A DNA stretch of 64,000 bases from Arachis hypogaea. Its lineage: Eukaryota > Streptophyta > Magnoliopsida > Fabales > Fabaceae. The DNA is taken from positions 73,427,649-73,491,648 of the forward strand of contig NC_092039.1 of assembly GCF_003086295.3 (NCBI RefSeq), in the 5' to 3' direction. A program made the position numbers and the translations under genes. A model generated the notes under the pieces. The model ran no database searches. It was not told the origin of the DNA and was given only the letters and a program-made list of their open reading frames with translations. Shown in pieces: positions 20,186-31,300 of the stretch (positions within the stretch are counted from its first letter, which is position 1; each line of letters opens with the position of its first letter).

Positions 20186-23086
20186 TTAGGGCGGATGATG
20201 ATCATAGTGCCTTAATCCTTCCCCTCTCACCGTGAGCTTCCTTCCAGTATCATTCTTGATGATTTCCACATGTTCAAGTGAGAGGATTTTGTTCACTGTG
20301 TAGTATCCAGAAAAGTGTGGAGATGTCTCTTTTGGTTGGTAAGTTAGCATCACTTTATCCCCTGGTGAGAAGTCTTCAGTGGAGATTTTCTTGTTTCTCC
20401 ATCCTCTTGGCATTTTCTTCTTGGGACTCTCTTCTTTTCCAGGAGATAGTTCAGGTTTTGGAATCTCAATTTTTGGACAGTCCTTGCTATGAATCTTAAA
20501 TGCTGACTTTGATTGCAGCTTCTCCTCTATTCTTTGAGCTTGTTGCAGCACCTCCACCTCTTCATTTTCTTTCCTGCATGAGCTTGGAAGTGCCTCATCA
20601 GGTGCCTCTTTCAAGTTGGGATTTATGGAATAAATCATCATACACTCTTCCTCTTGGGTGGAGTCTTGCAAATTCTTGAAGACATGGAACACTATATGCT
20701 CATCATGCACCCTTAACATTAATTCTCCTTTTTCGACATCTATCAATGCCCTGGCAGTAGCTAAAAAGGGCCTCCCTAGAATAATGGGAGTGTTGTCATC
20801 TTCCTTTATGTCTAGGATGACAAAGTCAACTGGGAGGAAAAATTTGTCCACCTTTACTAATACATTCTCTACAACCCCGAGTGCTTGTTGAATAGATTTA
20901 TCCGCCATTTGAAGGGCTATCTTTGTAGGTTTCAATTCATGAATCTGAAGCTTTCTCATCAGAGATAGAGGCATCAGATTTATGCTTGCACCAAGATCAC
21001 AAAATTCTCTCTCAATCATCATGTTGCCTATTGTGCAGGGGATGTGAAAGCTCCCTGGGTCTTTCATCTTCTTTGGCAACTTTTTCTGGATGATGGCACT
21101 ACACTCCCTGGTCATCATAACCGTTTGTCCCTCTTTCAAGGATCTTGTCTTTGTCAATAATTCCTTCATGAACTTAGCATATAGGGGCATCTGTTCAAGT
21201 GCTTCAATGAAGGGGATGTTGATGTGTAGTGTCTTGAATATTTCCAAGAATTTGGAATATTGCTTCTCTTTGTTCTCTTCTTTAAACCTTTGAGGGTATG
21301 GGAGCATTGGTTGGTATGCTTTCACTGCCTCCTTTTTAGCTAATTTAGCACTTTGTGTATAGGTTTCTTGCTCCTGCTTTTGTTCCTTCACCTCTTCTTT
21401 TAAGCCTTCTTTGATGTGCTCTTCCTGAGTAATGGCTTCTGTCTCCACTTTCTTCCCACTTCTCAGGGTGATTGCTTTACACTCCTCCCATTTTATGGCT
21501 TTTTCTGTGTCTCTTGGGTTGGGTATTGTATCACTTGGAAGAACATTGGTTGGTCGCTCGGCTTGTTTGACTAATTGTCCCACTTGTCTCTCAATGTTCT
21601 TCATGATGACCTCATGTTCCTTGTGTCCCTTAGCTAAGGCTTGAGTGGTTTGAGCAAGTGCTTGTAAGGTTGCTTCAAGACTTGAAATTCTAGTCTCATA
21701 ATGGTCAATTGGGGATATGATGGGGGTGGATTGTTGTTGAAAGTTGTTGGGTGGGTTAGTGTGGTAATTCTGTGTGTTGGATGTTGGTGCAGGGAAGTTG
21801 TTTTGGTGAGTTTGTGAGTTATTATGAGGGTGTTGATATGTGTTTTGTGTTTTTCTATATTGGTTAGTGTTGTTGGCATGGTGGCTTTGGTTATTTGTGT
21901 TACGGTTGTGGTTGTGGTTGTTGTTCTTTTGCCAATGGTTTTCACCCCACTTTAGATTGGGATGATTTCTCCAAGATGAATTGTATGTATCACCATGAAA
22001 TTCATCCTGAGAATTTGAAGTGTTCTGCATGTATTGAACTTGTTCTTGTGGTTGTTCAACTGTGATCCCTTCACCTTGGCTCCATTCAAGTGATGGTTGA
22101 TTTGTTGTGTTCACTGCTGCAAGTTGCAAACCATCCATACTCTTTGTTATCATCTCCATTTGTTGTTGGATTTGTTGGTGCATTAACTTATTTTGTGCCA
22201 AGATAGCATCAACACCTTCAAGCTCCATTACACCTTTCTTTGGGGGCGGATTGTTTTGCCTCTCTGATGAGTAATAGTATTGGTTGTTTGCCACAATCTC
22301 AATGAGGTCTTGGGCCTCCTCGGCAGTTTTCATCATGTTGAGTGATCCTCCTGATGAGTAATCTAGTCCCTTCCTTGCTTCAAAGCTTAAGCCTTCATAG
22401 AAGTTTTGGAGCTTAACCCAATCACTAAACATGTCAGGGGGGCATCTTCTCATTAGTGATTTATACCTTTCCCAGGCTTCATACAATGACTCCCCTTCCA
22501 TTTGCCTGAAAGTCTGGACCTCTGTCTTCAACTTGATGATCTTTTGAGGTGGGTAGAACTTTGCTAGAAACTTGCCCATCACTTCATTCCAATCATTGAG
22601 GCTTTCCTTGGGGAATGATTCTAGCCATTGAGTGGCTTTATCCCTCAAAGAGAACGGAAATAACAACAACTTGTAAACATCTGGATGCACTCCATTTGTC
22701 TTCACTGTGTTGCATATCCTCAGAAAAACAGAGAGATGTTGATTTGGGTCTTCAAGAGGTCCCCCTCCATAAGAGCAATTGTTCTGTACCAAAGTGATGA
22801 GTTGAGGTTTTAGCTCAAAGTTATTGGCCTGAACATTTGGTGTAGCAATACTGCTCCCACAATGTCTTGGATCAGGGATAGTAAATGATGATAACACCCT
22901 TCTAGCTTGTCCACCATTATTGTTGGCCCCTCCAGGAGGGTTTTGCATCTCATCATCCATGACTTGATCTTCTCCCTCTGATTCCTCTGACCCTTCTTCA
23001 CCAACTATGAACTTTCCTCTTTCTGCTCTCCTTAACCTTCGGCGGGTTCTCTCGTCCTCAATATCACGTCTACTTGTTCCTGACAT
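20186..23086 (-). CDS. gag-protease polyprotein with integrase-C-terminus-like tail
   Basis: 966 aa, intact, starting at ATG 23086 (MSGTSRRDIEDERTRRRL). The N-terminus is Arg/Glu-rich. The retrotransposon-gag core covers about residues 140-265 (FSLRDKATQWL, YEAWERYKSLMRRCPPDMF). A long Asn/His/Gln/Thr-rich linker (about 370-455) has no CCHC zinc knuckle. A retropepsin-like protease lies at about 675-800, with catalytic Asp at about 697 in CDLGASINLMP and ILGRPF at about 767. Residues about 880-966 (SPGDKVML near 907, then SGYYTVNKILSLEHVE and GLRHY) resemble the C-terminal end of the E10 and E11 integrases. RT, RNase H and the integrase catalytic core are missing. Gag would assemble particles and the protease mature them; the tail may bind partner integrase or RNA, but that is inference. 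It is the only long intact polyprotein ORF in the window. Confidence 0.88.
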   Translation of the reverse strand: MSGTSRRDIEDERTRRRLRRAERGKFIVGEEGSEESEGEDQVMDDEMQNPPGGANNNGGQARRVLSSFTIPDPRHCGSSIATPNVQANNFELKPQLITLVQNNCSYGGGPLEDPNQHLSVFLRICNTVKTNGVHPDVYKLLLFPFSLRDKATQWLESFPKESLNDWNEVMGKFLAKFYPPQKIIKLKTEVQTFRQMEGESLYEAWERYKSLMRRCPPDMFSDWVKLQNFYEGLSFEARKGLDYSSGGSLNMMKTAEEAQDLIEIVANNQYYYSSERQNNPPPKKGVMELEGVDAILAQNKLMHQQIQQQMEMITKSMDGLQLAAVNTTNQPSLEWSQGEGITVEQPQEQVQYMQNTSNSQDEFHGDTYNSSWRNHPNLKWGENHWQKNNNHNHNRNTNNQSHHANNTNQYRKTQNTYQHPHNNSQTHQNNFPAPTSNTQNYHTNPPNNFQQQSTPIISPIDHYETRISSLEATLQALAQTTQALAKGHKEHEVIMKNIERQVGQLVKQAERPTNVLPSDTIPNPRDTEKAIKWEECKAITLRSGKKVETEAITQEEHIKEGLKEEVKEQKQEQETYTQSAKLAKKEAVKAYQPMLPYPQRFKEENKEKQYSKFLEIFKTLHINIPFIEALEQMPLYAKFMKELLTKTRSLKEGQTVMMTRECSAIIQKKLPKKMKDPGSFHIPCTIGNMMIEREFCDLGASINLMPLSLMRKLQIHELKPTKIALQMADKSIQQALGVVENVLVKVDKFFLPVDFVILDIKEDDNTPIILGRPFLATARALIDVEKGELMLRVHDEHIVFHVFKNLQDSTQEEECMMIYSINPNLKEAPDEALPSSCRKENEEVEVLQQAQRIEEKLQSKSAFKIHSKDCPKIEIPKPELSPGKEESPKKKMPRGWRNKKISTEDFSPGDKVMLTYQPKETSPHFSGYYTVNKILSLEHVEIIKNDTGRKLTVRGEGLRHYDHHPP

Positions 23087-23245
23087 ACACAAACAGAACC
23101 AAAATCACAAGTGCAACATGCTAAAATTAGAGTGAAATTAGAGTTAGTGAAACAAAGTATCAAACAGTTAGTGGGCTTAATGAAAACACAAAAGAAAATG
23201 CTTAATCTAAACCACCTTTCACTTAATCATTGTCAATCTTTCCAA

Positions 23246-23263
23246 TCCCCGGCAACGGCGCCA
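23246..23263 (-). promoter_or_regulatory. E6 primer-binding site (tRNA-Asp)
   Basis: Perfect 18-nt TGGCGCCGTTGCCGGGGA in minus sense, six bases from the LTR at 23270. Confidence 0.92.
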
Positions 23264-23269
23264 AAAACT

Positions 23270-26200
23270 TGATACGTAAAATTAAGAATTCACGTATTTA
23301 CCAGCAAGTATACCGGGTCGTATCAAGTAGTAAGACTCACTAAGAGTGAGGTCGATCCCACGAGGATTGGTAGATTAAGCAACTTTAGTTAAATGGTAGA
23401 TTTAGTCAAGCAAACATAGTTTTGATTTCATGAGCATTTTGATTTTTAAACATAATTGCAAGAATTTAAATGGCAAAGAATGTAAAGAACTAGAATAAAG
23501 AAATGAAGTGCAAGTAAATGACGGAAACTTAAATTGCAAGAAACTTAAATAACATCAAAGGTAAATGGCAAGAAGTAGATGAACAGAATGTAAATAACAA
23601 GAGTAGTAAATAGACAGAATGTAGAAAGGGATTGGGAATTGGGTAATCAAATAGCTAGAGCAAGAGAAATGAGAGTTAATGATAGAGAGGATCATTAGGG
23701 GTTAGAGATGTTAGTTTTCGTGAATTGATGTTAGTCAAATCCTTCTCAATCATGGGTATAGATCCATGGCAAATGGGTGATTGAATCCCAATCTCTTGGT
23801 GATTCAATCTCTCTCAACATAGCCAATTGCCACTCTCGTGATCTAATTGTTCATGAGAAGAGATGAAGATCAATTTTAATCCAGCCACACAATTTCCAAA
23901 ATCTCAACCAAGGAGAGTTACATCTCACATACTAACCAAGGTATGTTGATTGAGGAAATCATGAGAGGATGAACTCTAAACTGAATTATGTGGCTCATTC
24001 GTCAAATTCACCACATAATTCATATAGATTAACCCCTCTCTCGATGGTGGTTGAATCTTTGAAGAACAAGAGTTCCCTCTTTAGATCAACCACTAAAATT
24101 GAGAAAGAGAAGATGGGTTCACCAATTCATTCCAACCAACAGAGCTCCTCCCCCTAATGAAAGGGGTTTAGTGAATCATAGCTCCAACTTCAACAACAAT
24201 TGCCATCAATCAAAGTTAAACTAAATTGCAAAGAAAGATGAAGAAGAAGAGGTAAATGCTTGAAGATTAAGAAAATGAAGAAGAGAAGTTCCAAGATGAA
24301 CCAAGAGTAGCTCTCTGGGTCTCCTCTCGGAAGTACCAAAAGAGTTTTCAAATACAAGTGCTAAAAAGTGTAAAAATAACTAAGTGTAAAAAGTAGAGTA
24401 AAAGTGTAAAAGTCCCCTCAAAGTACAAACTCAATCTCTATTTATACTAGTCCTAAAGATCTTCAAGTGGGTTAGCAAGATGGGCTTCCTCTTTGTTGAA
24501 TTCTTGGCTCAATTGATGAAGTTTCTGGCCTTTGTGAGGAATAGGGGAAGTGGAGCAAGTTGGCACCAATTCTGGCCCATTGAGGGCGTTATTGGCACTA
24601 ACTCCAGGCCAAATGCACGTTGGCAACGTGCAGGACAATTTCCTGGGCATGAAGTATGAGACTTGGGCGTTGCTAGCCCAAGTTGTTGCCAACAACTTGC
24701 TTTTCCTCTTCTTGGCCTTACTTTCATGCTAAATGTAGCCCAGAATTTGAGTGTCAACCTTCAGCTTCAATATGGACTATCATACATCATTGGAAAGCTC
24801 TTGATGTCTATTTTCTAATGCCACTGGAATCACCTCAATTGGACTTTCCTAGCTCAAGTTATGGTTCCTCAAAGAAGGTAAGGTCAAGCTGCCAAGTTGT
24901 TGCCAAGTTGTTGTGAATAACGCACCCTCAACCCCAAGTTGGCAACGTGCTCGAGCATCACTCTCCCAAGGCAAGGACTTGGGGCTGGCGTTGTTGCAAA
25001 ACACGCCTCCCTTGTGGCACGTTGGCAACGTGCTCGACCCACACCCCAAGGCCAATCTCTAGCTTTCTTGAATTTCACTTCATGTTCTTGTTTTTAGGGC
25101 CTAAAGATGACTCTGTTTTGGCTCCAATCTTGTGCTCCACCATGGACTATTATATATGGTTGGAAAGCTCTGAATGTTAGCTTTCCAACGCAACTGGAAG
25201 TACTCAATTTGGATCTCTGTAGCTCAAGATATCTTCCATTGAAGTGGACATGTTCAGGCTGCCTTGTTTTGGTAAGTTGGCGTTGGCAACGCCCATCCAG
25301 CGTTGGCAACGTGAGTGGTGCGCCAATGGGCGTTTAGAATGCTGGTTGGTGCGCCATTGGGCGTTTGGCAGCCTGGTTGGTGCGCCAATGGGCGTTTGGC
25401 AGCCTGGTTGGTGCGCCAATGGGCGTTTGGCAGCCTGGTTGGCACCAAAACTTGGTGCCTAGCCAAACTTTCTTGTGTGGCGTTGGCAACGCCATTCTTG
25501 AGTTGGCAACGCCAGCTCCTTTTCTTCCATGGCTCCATTTGTTGCTTGGTTGTGTGGCGTTGGCAACGCCCATCTTGAGTTGGCAACGCCAGCTCCTTTT
25601 CTTCCAGGGCCAAGCTTGATTGTTTGGCGTTGTTAGCCTGCGTTGTCCTCAAAAACGCCCCTCATCTCTAGGCTGGCAACGTGCTCGAGGCTCCAAATTA
25701 GCTCTCTAAGATTGCTTGGGTGGGCGTTGGCAACTTGGTTCTAGAGTTGGCAACGCCAACCTTGCTTCCAGGGCCAAGTTTGCTTGCTTGTGGCTTGTGT
25801 GTGGCGTTGGCAACTTGGTTCTAGAGTTGGCAACGCCAACCTTGCTTCCAGGGCCAAGTTTGCTTGCTTGTGGCTTGTGTGTGGCGTTGGCAACTTGGTT
25901 CTAGAGTTGGCAATGCCAACCTTGCTTCCAGGGTTGCCAAGCTTGCTTGGTATGATTGTGTGTGGCGTTGGCAACGCCAATCCCAAGTTGGCAACGCCAA
26001 CTTCTTGCCTTGGTTGCCTCCAGGGCCAAGCTTGCCTTTGCCTTTTGGGTCTTAAGTTTCCCTCTGATTTGAGCTTCCATTCCTTGCCACATTATGGACT
26101 ATTGTATATCGTTGGAAAGATCTTGATGTCAGCTTCTCAACGCAATTGGAATCATACCAATTGGATCCTTGTGGTTCAAGATATTCATCCTTGAAGAGGG

Positions 26201-26714
26201 GAGGGTCAGGCTGCAATTTCCGCTGATTGTGCACTAGCACGTTGCCAACTTGGTTTCCAAGTTGCCAACGTGCTACACCTCCTGGCAGCACCACTTTGGG
26301 CGTTGGCAACTTGGAAACCAAGTTGCCAACGTGCTCTCTCATCCTGGTTGCATCAATTGGGCGTTGCCAACTTGAGGATCAAGTTGGCAACATACATCTC
26401 CTTCTTGCTCCAAGATTTCCTTGCATCCTTCTTGCTTCCATGCTTCCTTGTTTCATCACCTATCATCAACAAAGGAAATAGCTTCAAAGTCTTACCAATT
26501 CATGCAATAAATTTCATGAGATTCATTCATACTCATTCATGTATGTATTCCTTAAATCATTTGCATGAATTTGGCTAGAATCAACATGTTCCTTAGTATT
26601 CTCATGCATGAATACAAACTCATAAAAGGACTTGTTTATTTAGAGAAAATGAGTGAAATCAAGCTAAAATCAACTAAACTAACTAGCTAATATATCAAAT
26701 ATGCAATTGCATCA
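23270..26714 (-). repeat. E6 5' LTR (3445 bp)
   Basis: Near-identical copy of 15162-18607 at an offset of 8107-8108. Differences I saw include 23701 (G for A), 25117 (T for G), 25912 (T for C) and 26300 (C for T), plus a cluster in the first 40 bases. TATA box at 24438-24447. Confidence 0.93.
24438..24447 (-). promoter_or_regulatory. TATA box of E6 5' LTR
   Basis: GTATAAATAG in minus sense. This copy would drive the genomic transcript of E6. Confidence 0.6.
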
Positions 26715-26719
26715 ATAGG
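26715..26719. repeat. target-site duplication of E6, right copy (ATAGG)
   Basis: ATAGG directly follows the LTR terminus GCATCA and matches 15157-15161. Confidence 0.9.
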
Positions 26720-27070
26720 GTTGTGCGTACGCACGTACAGAAGAATTTTCAAGAAGTGTGTGTACGCATAGAAGTGTGTGTATGCACAGAAGGCAAAAAT
26801 TTTCATTTTAAACGCACGCACAGATGCGTGCGATCACCCTGAATAGACTGCCATTCCCAGCGTGTGCATGCACACGGGGCTGTGCGTACGCACAGCTTGG
26901 AAATTTCACAGGTTGTTTGTGCACACCAGAATGTGCTAGCGCTCTCAACAGTAAGCACATCCTTGTGTGTGCGTGCGCACAAGTGTGTGCGTAAGCACAT
27001 TTTCAAAAATACACAGTGTGTGCATGCGCACAGGTCAAAATTTGCCACTAATGAGAGCACGCACACACAA
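26720..27070 (-). repeat. GTGCGTACGCAC-type palindromic array in E7 LTR
   Basis: Repeated GTGCGTACGCAC, GTGTGCATGCACAC and related near-palindromes at roughly 30-60 bp intervals. The small reading frames here are shadows of it. Confidence 0.75.
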
Positions 27071-28281
27071 ACCAGAAATCATAAAATTCTGCAACATTAG
27101 AGAATTCAGATTTTGACACCAAATGTTAAACGGTCATAACTTCCTCTACAAAAATTCATTTTCTACAAACTTTATATTAATTTAAAGCTCTCAAAGCCAT
27201 CTTTAATTTAAAATAAGTTTCATTCAATTTTAAGCTTTGAGGCGCAAGTTATAATCCGTCAAAGTTCACTAAAAATCTATTTTTACCAAAGTTCACTAAT
27301 TTCTCAAATCCTTAAAACTCAACCAAAACCAAATCAAAACTACACCAAACTCCAATTTACCTCAAAATTTACCCATTTTTGTCTCATTCTACCAATCTTA
27401 CCAAGTTTCCATTCACATTATCCAATTCTCAACTCCAATGATCAATTATATCATATCAAAACAATTTCTCACCCAACATAATCATCAATCACCATTATAT
27501 CACTAACAATCATCATAATCAAACATATTCAACTTCAATCTCAAACTTCAAATATCATTTATCAACCTCAACATCACAATTCATTAAATTATTCAAATTC
27601 ATCAAAGCATCATACATCCTCATTCAACAATCTCAACAACCATTTCAATCCAACCTATCCTATGGGTCACTAGCCTAAGTAGCCAAAAATATTATATATT
27701 ACATAGAGGAAACCGAAACCATACCTTGGTCAATTCTCAATATGCTCCAAACACCAAATTTTGACTTCAACCAAGCTTTCGCAAGTTCCCAAGTTCAACA
27801 AGCCACCACACACAACCCAAAAGCTCCAATAATCATAAATTCCAATCTATATACAATTAATATACACAACATAAATTCTAGTGTTCCTCAATAATCATAA
27901 TTTCATGAAGGTTTAAGGCAATCTTACCTTACCCACCATAAATTTGGGTGAAACCCAATAATTCCTCACTATTGGTTGGCACCTAAACAACCAAATCACA
28001 AAAATTTATTCAAAACAAAGACCTAACTTTCGAAATTCTTAAGGGATGAGAACTGGGTAGAGATTTTCAAAAATCTTACCTCAATACCTAGTTGGAAATG
28101 ACGGGCTTGGCAAGAGCTTCGCGTGCCACAAACGGTTCGTCAATCGGAGCACCGTAGCTCGAGTTATGATCAAATGAATGATGAGGTGAATAGTATTTCC
28201 AAAACCCTCACCTCTCTTCCTGTAACTTATGTTGCAGCTGTTGTGCTGTATTGAAAGTTGCTGAATTTGTCACTTAATGGA

Positions 28282-28290
28282 CTTATATAA
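28282..28290 (-). promoter_or_regulatory. TATA box of E7 LTR
   Basis: TTATATAAG in minus sense, about 370 bases inside the LTR, preceded by GGGCCTAAGCCCAAC. The E8 LTR has its TATA box at a similar distance. Confidence 0.55.
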
Positions 28291-29066
28291 TGTTGGGCTT
28301 AGGCCCAAGTAGTCAAACCCGTTAGTGTTTTTGACCCGTTTGTCCCAATTTCGAGCCAAACCTTTAAAATTAGTGTCGGATTTTCAACTTTAATTTATTT
28401 CCTAAATTTTTCTATTGTTTTTATCATTCTCACACAATACCAGACAGACTTAAGTTGGTACTGTCGGTTAATTTACCGGTATGCGTTTTATACAATTTTT
28501 CGAAGAAAATTACATTTTCTAACTCAGAAAAATCTTCTGAGTCCAAATGTCATATCTATATTTTCTAATTAATATTCTAAAATTTCGGACCTATTCCAGA
28601 AAATTAAATTATTATTATTTTACGTTAATTAATTGGTTAATTAATTCGCGGTTCTTACAAGCACCTCGCTAGGCGTCTGGACTTCTGTAGCGGAGTGGTT
28701 TCTGGGTTATATTTTGATGTGTAGTTTATGTATATATATATGTACTTAACTATCTCCAAGTAACTTTTTATTTTGTATCTCCTAGAGGTTTATGGAGAAC
28801 TAGGGTTTTGTGTATGTGTTTTAGATTTTGGGTTATGTATATATGTATGTAAATATTCTCCGGCCAGCCTTGGCATCGCAGGCTAAGTTTGAAGCTCGAT
28901 ATTTTGTACTCTTGACCCTCTACTCTTGTCTTTTGTATATTTATGCTAGTGAACCTTAGTTTCTTCGTACACAAGTTACGTTACTTTTCAGCGTTGCGCT
29001 TTTTAGTTTCGCGTTTTTGCTTTACCTGTTTTCTAAGCTCCTCATATAATGTATCATTTCCAGTAC

Positions 29067-29068
<2 letters not shown>

Positions 29069-29106
<38 letters not shown>
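29069..29106. repeat. (TA)n microsatellite
   Basis: About 18 uninterrupted TA dinucleotides within the E8 LTR. Confidence 0.95.
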
Positions 29107-29110
<4 letters not shown>

Positions 29111-29449
29111 TTAGAGGTCGTAATACCACACCACCTCTATTTTACGACTTAAGCGTAAAGCTCTGTGTGGTAGGGTGTTACACTCTTTGGTCCTTTTTTG
29201 AAGGTGGTGTAAAGGTTGATATACCCTAGTGGTTGGATCGAGATTTCTCCTAACTAAAATAGACTGTTCGGATAGGCCTTTAAGTCCTTGGGCTCAAGAC
29301 TTAGCTTGTCAAAATCTGGCTTGAACAAGATGTCTGTCGAACTTTCATGATTTATCAAGGTCTGGTGCAAGTTGGCATTCACCAAAACCATTGTGTTCAA
29401 GTGCCTGACGTATTAAAAGGTGAAGATATAGCACCAGAGACCATCGGTA

Positions 29450-30547
29450 ATGTTACAGCCTCTTAAGATTCTTCAATGGAAGTGGGAAGGAGTGGATATA
29501 AATTTTGTATCAAGTTTGCCGAGGACTAGGTCAGAATTTGATGCGGTTTGGGTGATCGTAGATCAATTGACCAAGTCCGGTCACTTTCTGCCTATCTGAG
29601 TGAACTATTCACTGGGAGAATTAGCGATACTATACATAAAGGAGATAGTGAGGTTGCACGGTGTGCCAATGACGATAGTGTCGAATCGATATCCCTCTTT
29701 TATGTCAAGGTTTTGGGGAGCTTTTCAAAAAATTTTTAGTACGAGACTATGTCTTAGCACAGCGTATCATCCACATATTGACGAACAGTCAGAAAGGACT
29801 ATTTAGATGTTAGAGGATATGCTAAGGACGTGTGTGCTGGATCAGCTGGGAAGTTGAGATTGTTACATACCGTTGATGGAGTTTGCATACAACAACAACT
29901 TTCATGTGAGTACTGGAATGGCTCCGTATGAGGCTTTGTATGGACAGAAGTGCCAATCTCCACTGTGTTGATATGAAGCCGGTGAATCAAGTGTTTTGGG
30001 TCCGGATTTCGGAGCAGAGACCACTGAGAAGATCAAGCAAATCCGAGCTAGGATTCTGATTGCACAAAGCTAACAGAAGAGTTATACGGATCAGAGGAGA
30101 AAGTTGTTATAATTTGAAGAGGGTGAACACGTATTATTGAAAGTTAGTCCGACAACTAGGATTGGAAGAGCAATTAAGACAAAGAAGTTGCATCCGAGGT
30201 ACATTGGGCCTTTTGAAGTATTGAGGCGAGTCGAGCCGGTGGATTATCAGGTGGCCTTGCCGCCATATTTGTCTAAGTTGCATGATGTATTCCATGTGTC
30301 GCAACTTCATAAGTACACACCGGATGCAACTCATGTGTTAGAACTCGAATCGGTTGAGTTGAAGGAGAACTTAACGTTTCAAGTTACACCTGTGAAGGTT
30401 GATGACACGAGTGTAAAGACGTTGCACAGAAAAGAAGTTCTGTTGGTGAAGGTAGCTTGGAGGAGATTTGGAATGAAAGAACATACTTGGGAATTGGATT
30501 CAGAGATGCAGAAGGATTATCCCAAGTTATTCTCAAGTAAATCCTAA
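29450..30547 (+). pseudogene. chromovirus integrase with chromodomain-like end, decayed
   Basis: Broken into pieces by stops and frameshifts. Visible parts in order are the catalytic-core start (WEGVDINFV), the second Asp region altered (VSNRYPSFMSRFW), the third catalytic region (AYHPHIDEQSERTI, with expected Gly-Gln replaced), then MEFAYNN and APYEALYG. The longest open piece (30137-30547) holds the GPF domain (YIGPFEVL), YHVS-like FHVSQLHKY, and a chromodomain-like end (VKVAWRRFG, HTWE, YPKLF). This places E8 in the chromodomain-bearing branch. It is non-functional. Confidence 0.75.
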
Positions 30548-30571
30548 ATTTTCAGAACAAAATTTCTAATT

Positions 30572-30583
30572 AGGAGGGGAGGA
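30572..30583 (+). promoter_or_regulatory. E8 polypurine tract
   Basis: AGGAGGGGAGGA directly abuts the 3' LTR start TGTAAGAACCGG. It is a canonical plus-strand primer, unlike the G/T boxes of the Athila-like elements here. Confidence 0.8.
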
Positions 30584-31300
30584 TGTAAGAACCGGAATTT
30601 AATTAACTGCTTAATTAAAATAAAATAATAATTCAATTACTCGAAATAAGTTCAAAAATTTAGAGATATTAATTAGAAAATTTAAAAGTGAAATTTGGTA
30701 ATTTTACCGGCAATACCGGCTTAAGTATATCTGGTACTACGAGTGAGAAAATAAAACTACAGACAAACTTAGAAAAATATTTAGAATTAAAAACTGGATA
30801 CTAATTCTAAAATTTATGGCCCAAAGTTGGGCCAAATAAACCTAAAACGATAAACGGTTGGACCGGGCACAAGTTGGGCTGTAGCCCAACATATAAAAGC
30901 TCCAATTAATCAGCATTCAACTCATTTTACCCCAAAGAGAGGGTTAGGGCAGCTGAAGAAAGGAAGAATACTATTAATTCTCCTCTTCAATCGTTCATAT
31001 CTTGAGCTACAGAGCTCCAATTTGCGTGCTGTTTGCACCCACGTGAAGCTCTCGCTAAGCTCTTCGATTTCACTTAAACAAAGTGGTAAAACAATTTCAA
31101 TTTCTTACCCATTTCTCTCTTCTACATAATTTTAAGTTTTGGCTATAGTGATTGAGTGAGTTTTGTGATTTTGGTTGTCTAGGTATGATCTAACATTGGA
31201 AAATTATTGATTTTGTACCAATCCACAATCAATAAGGTAAGAATACTCTATACCCTTGTGGTTTGTCATATTTGTAAACCCTATGATTGATTTTGGTTAT
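30584..31300 (+). repeat. E8 3' LTR, first part
   Basis: Starts TGTAAGAACC. TATA box TATAAAA at 30892-30898. E9 interrupts it at 31301 (candidate target copy GTTAT, 31296-31300). Confidence 0.7.

Larger units (their letters stand above)
15162..26714 (-). mobile_element. E6: complete non-autonomous gag-protease LTR element
   Basis: An 11,553-bp element on the minus strand: 5' LTR 23270-26714, PBS 23246-23263, one intact ORF 23086-20186, two-hairpin motif 20127-20173, a 1.5-kb 3' untranslated region, box and hairpin 18608-18643, 3' LTR 15162-18607. A perfect 5-bp target duplication ATAGG flanks it (15157-15161 and 26715-26719). By eye the LTRs differ at about ten scattered sites plus a cluster in the U5 end, so insertion was recent. 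RT, RNase H and the integrase core are absent, so copying must have used enzymes from another element. The target is the palindromic region of the E7 chromovirus LTR. Confidence 0.93.
26720..28659 (-). mobile_element. E7: chromovirus LTR, outer segment
   Basis: In minus sense the LTR starts TGTAAGAACCGCGAATTAAT at 28659, similar to the E8 3' LTR start. A TATA box is at 28282-28290 and a CG-rich array lies at 26720-27070, where E6 inserted. No coding sequence is present. The flank AGCAC (28660-28664) is the candidate target copy in E8. The inner part continues at 14134-15161; the LTR end is not reached, so the LTR exceeds about 2.9 kb. Confidence 0.65.
28660..31300 (+). mobile_element. E8: chromovirus remnant
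   Basis: The plus-strand order is LTR 3' portion (28660-29182, ending GTAGGGTGTTACA), a heavily deleted interior (29183-29450, no recognisable PBS), the integrase end (29450-30547), a polypurine tract (30572-30583), and the 3' LTR start (30584-31300) interrupted by E9. Gag, protease and RT are gone. The LTR ends TGTAAGAACC...GTTACA are typical of Tekay/Del-like elements. Confidence 0.7.

Noticed and set aside
28660..29182. A host promoter or gene end near the (TA)n tract
   Set aside because: The stretch ends in the chromovirus LTR terminus GTGTTACA and is best explained as LTR sequence.
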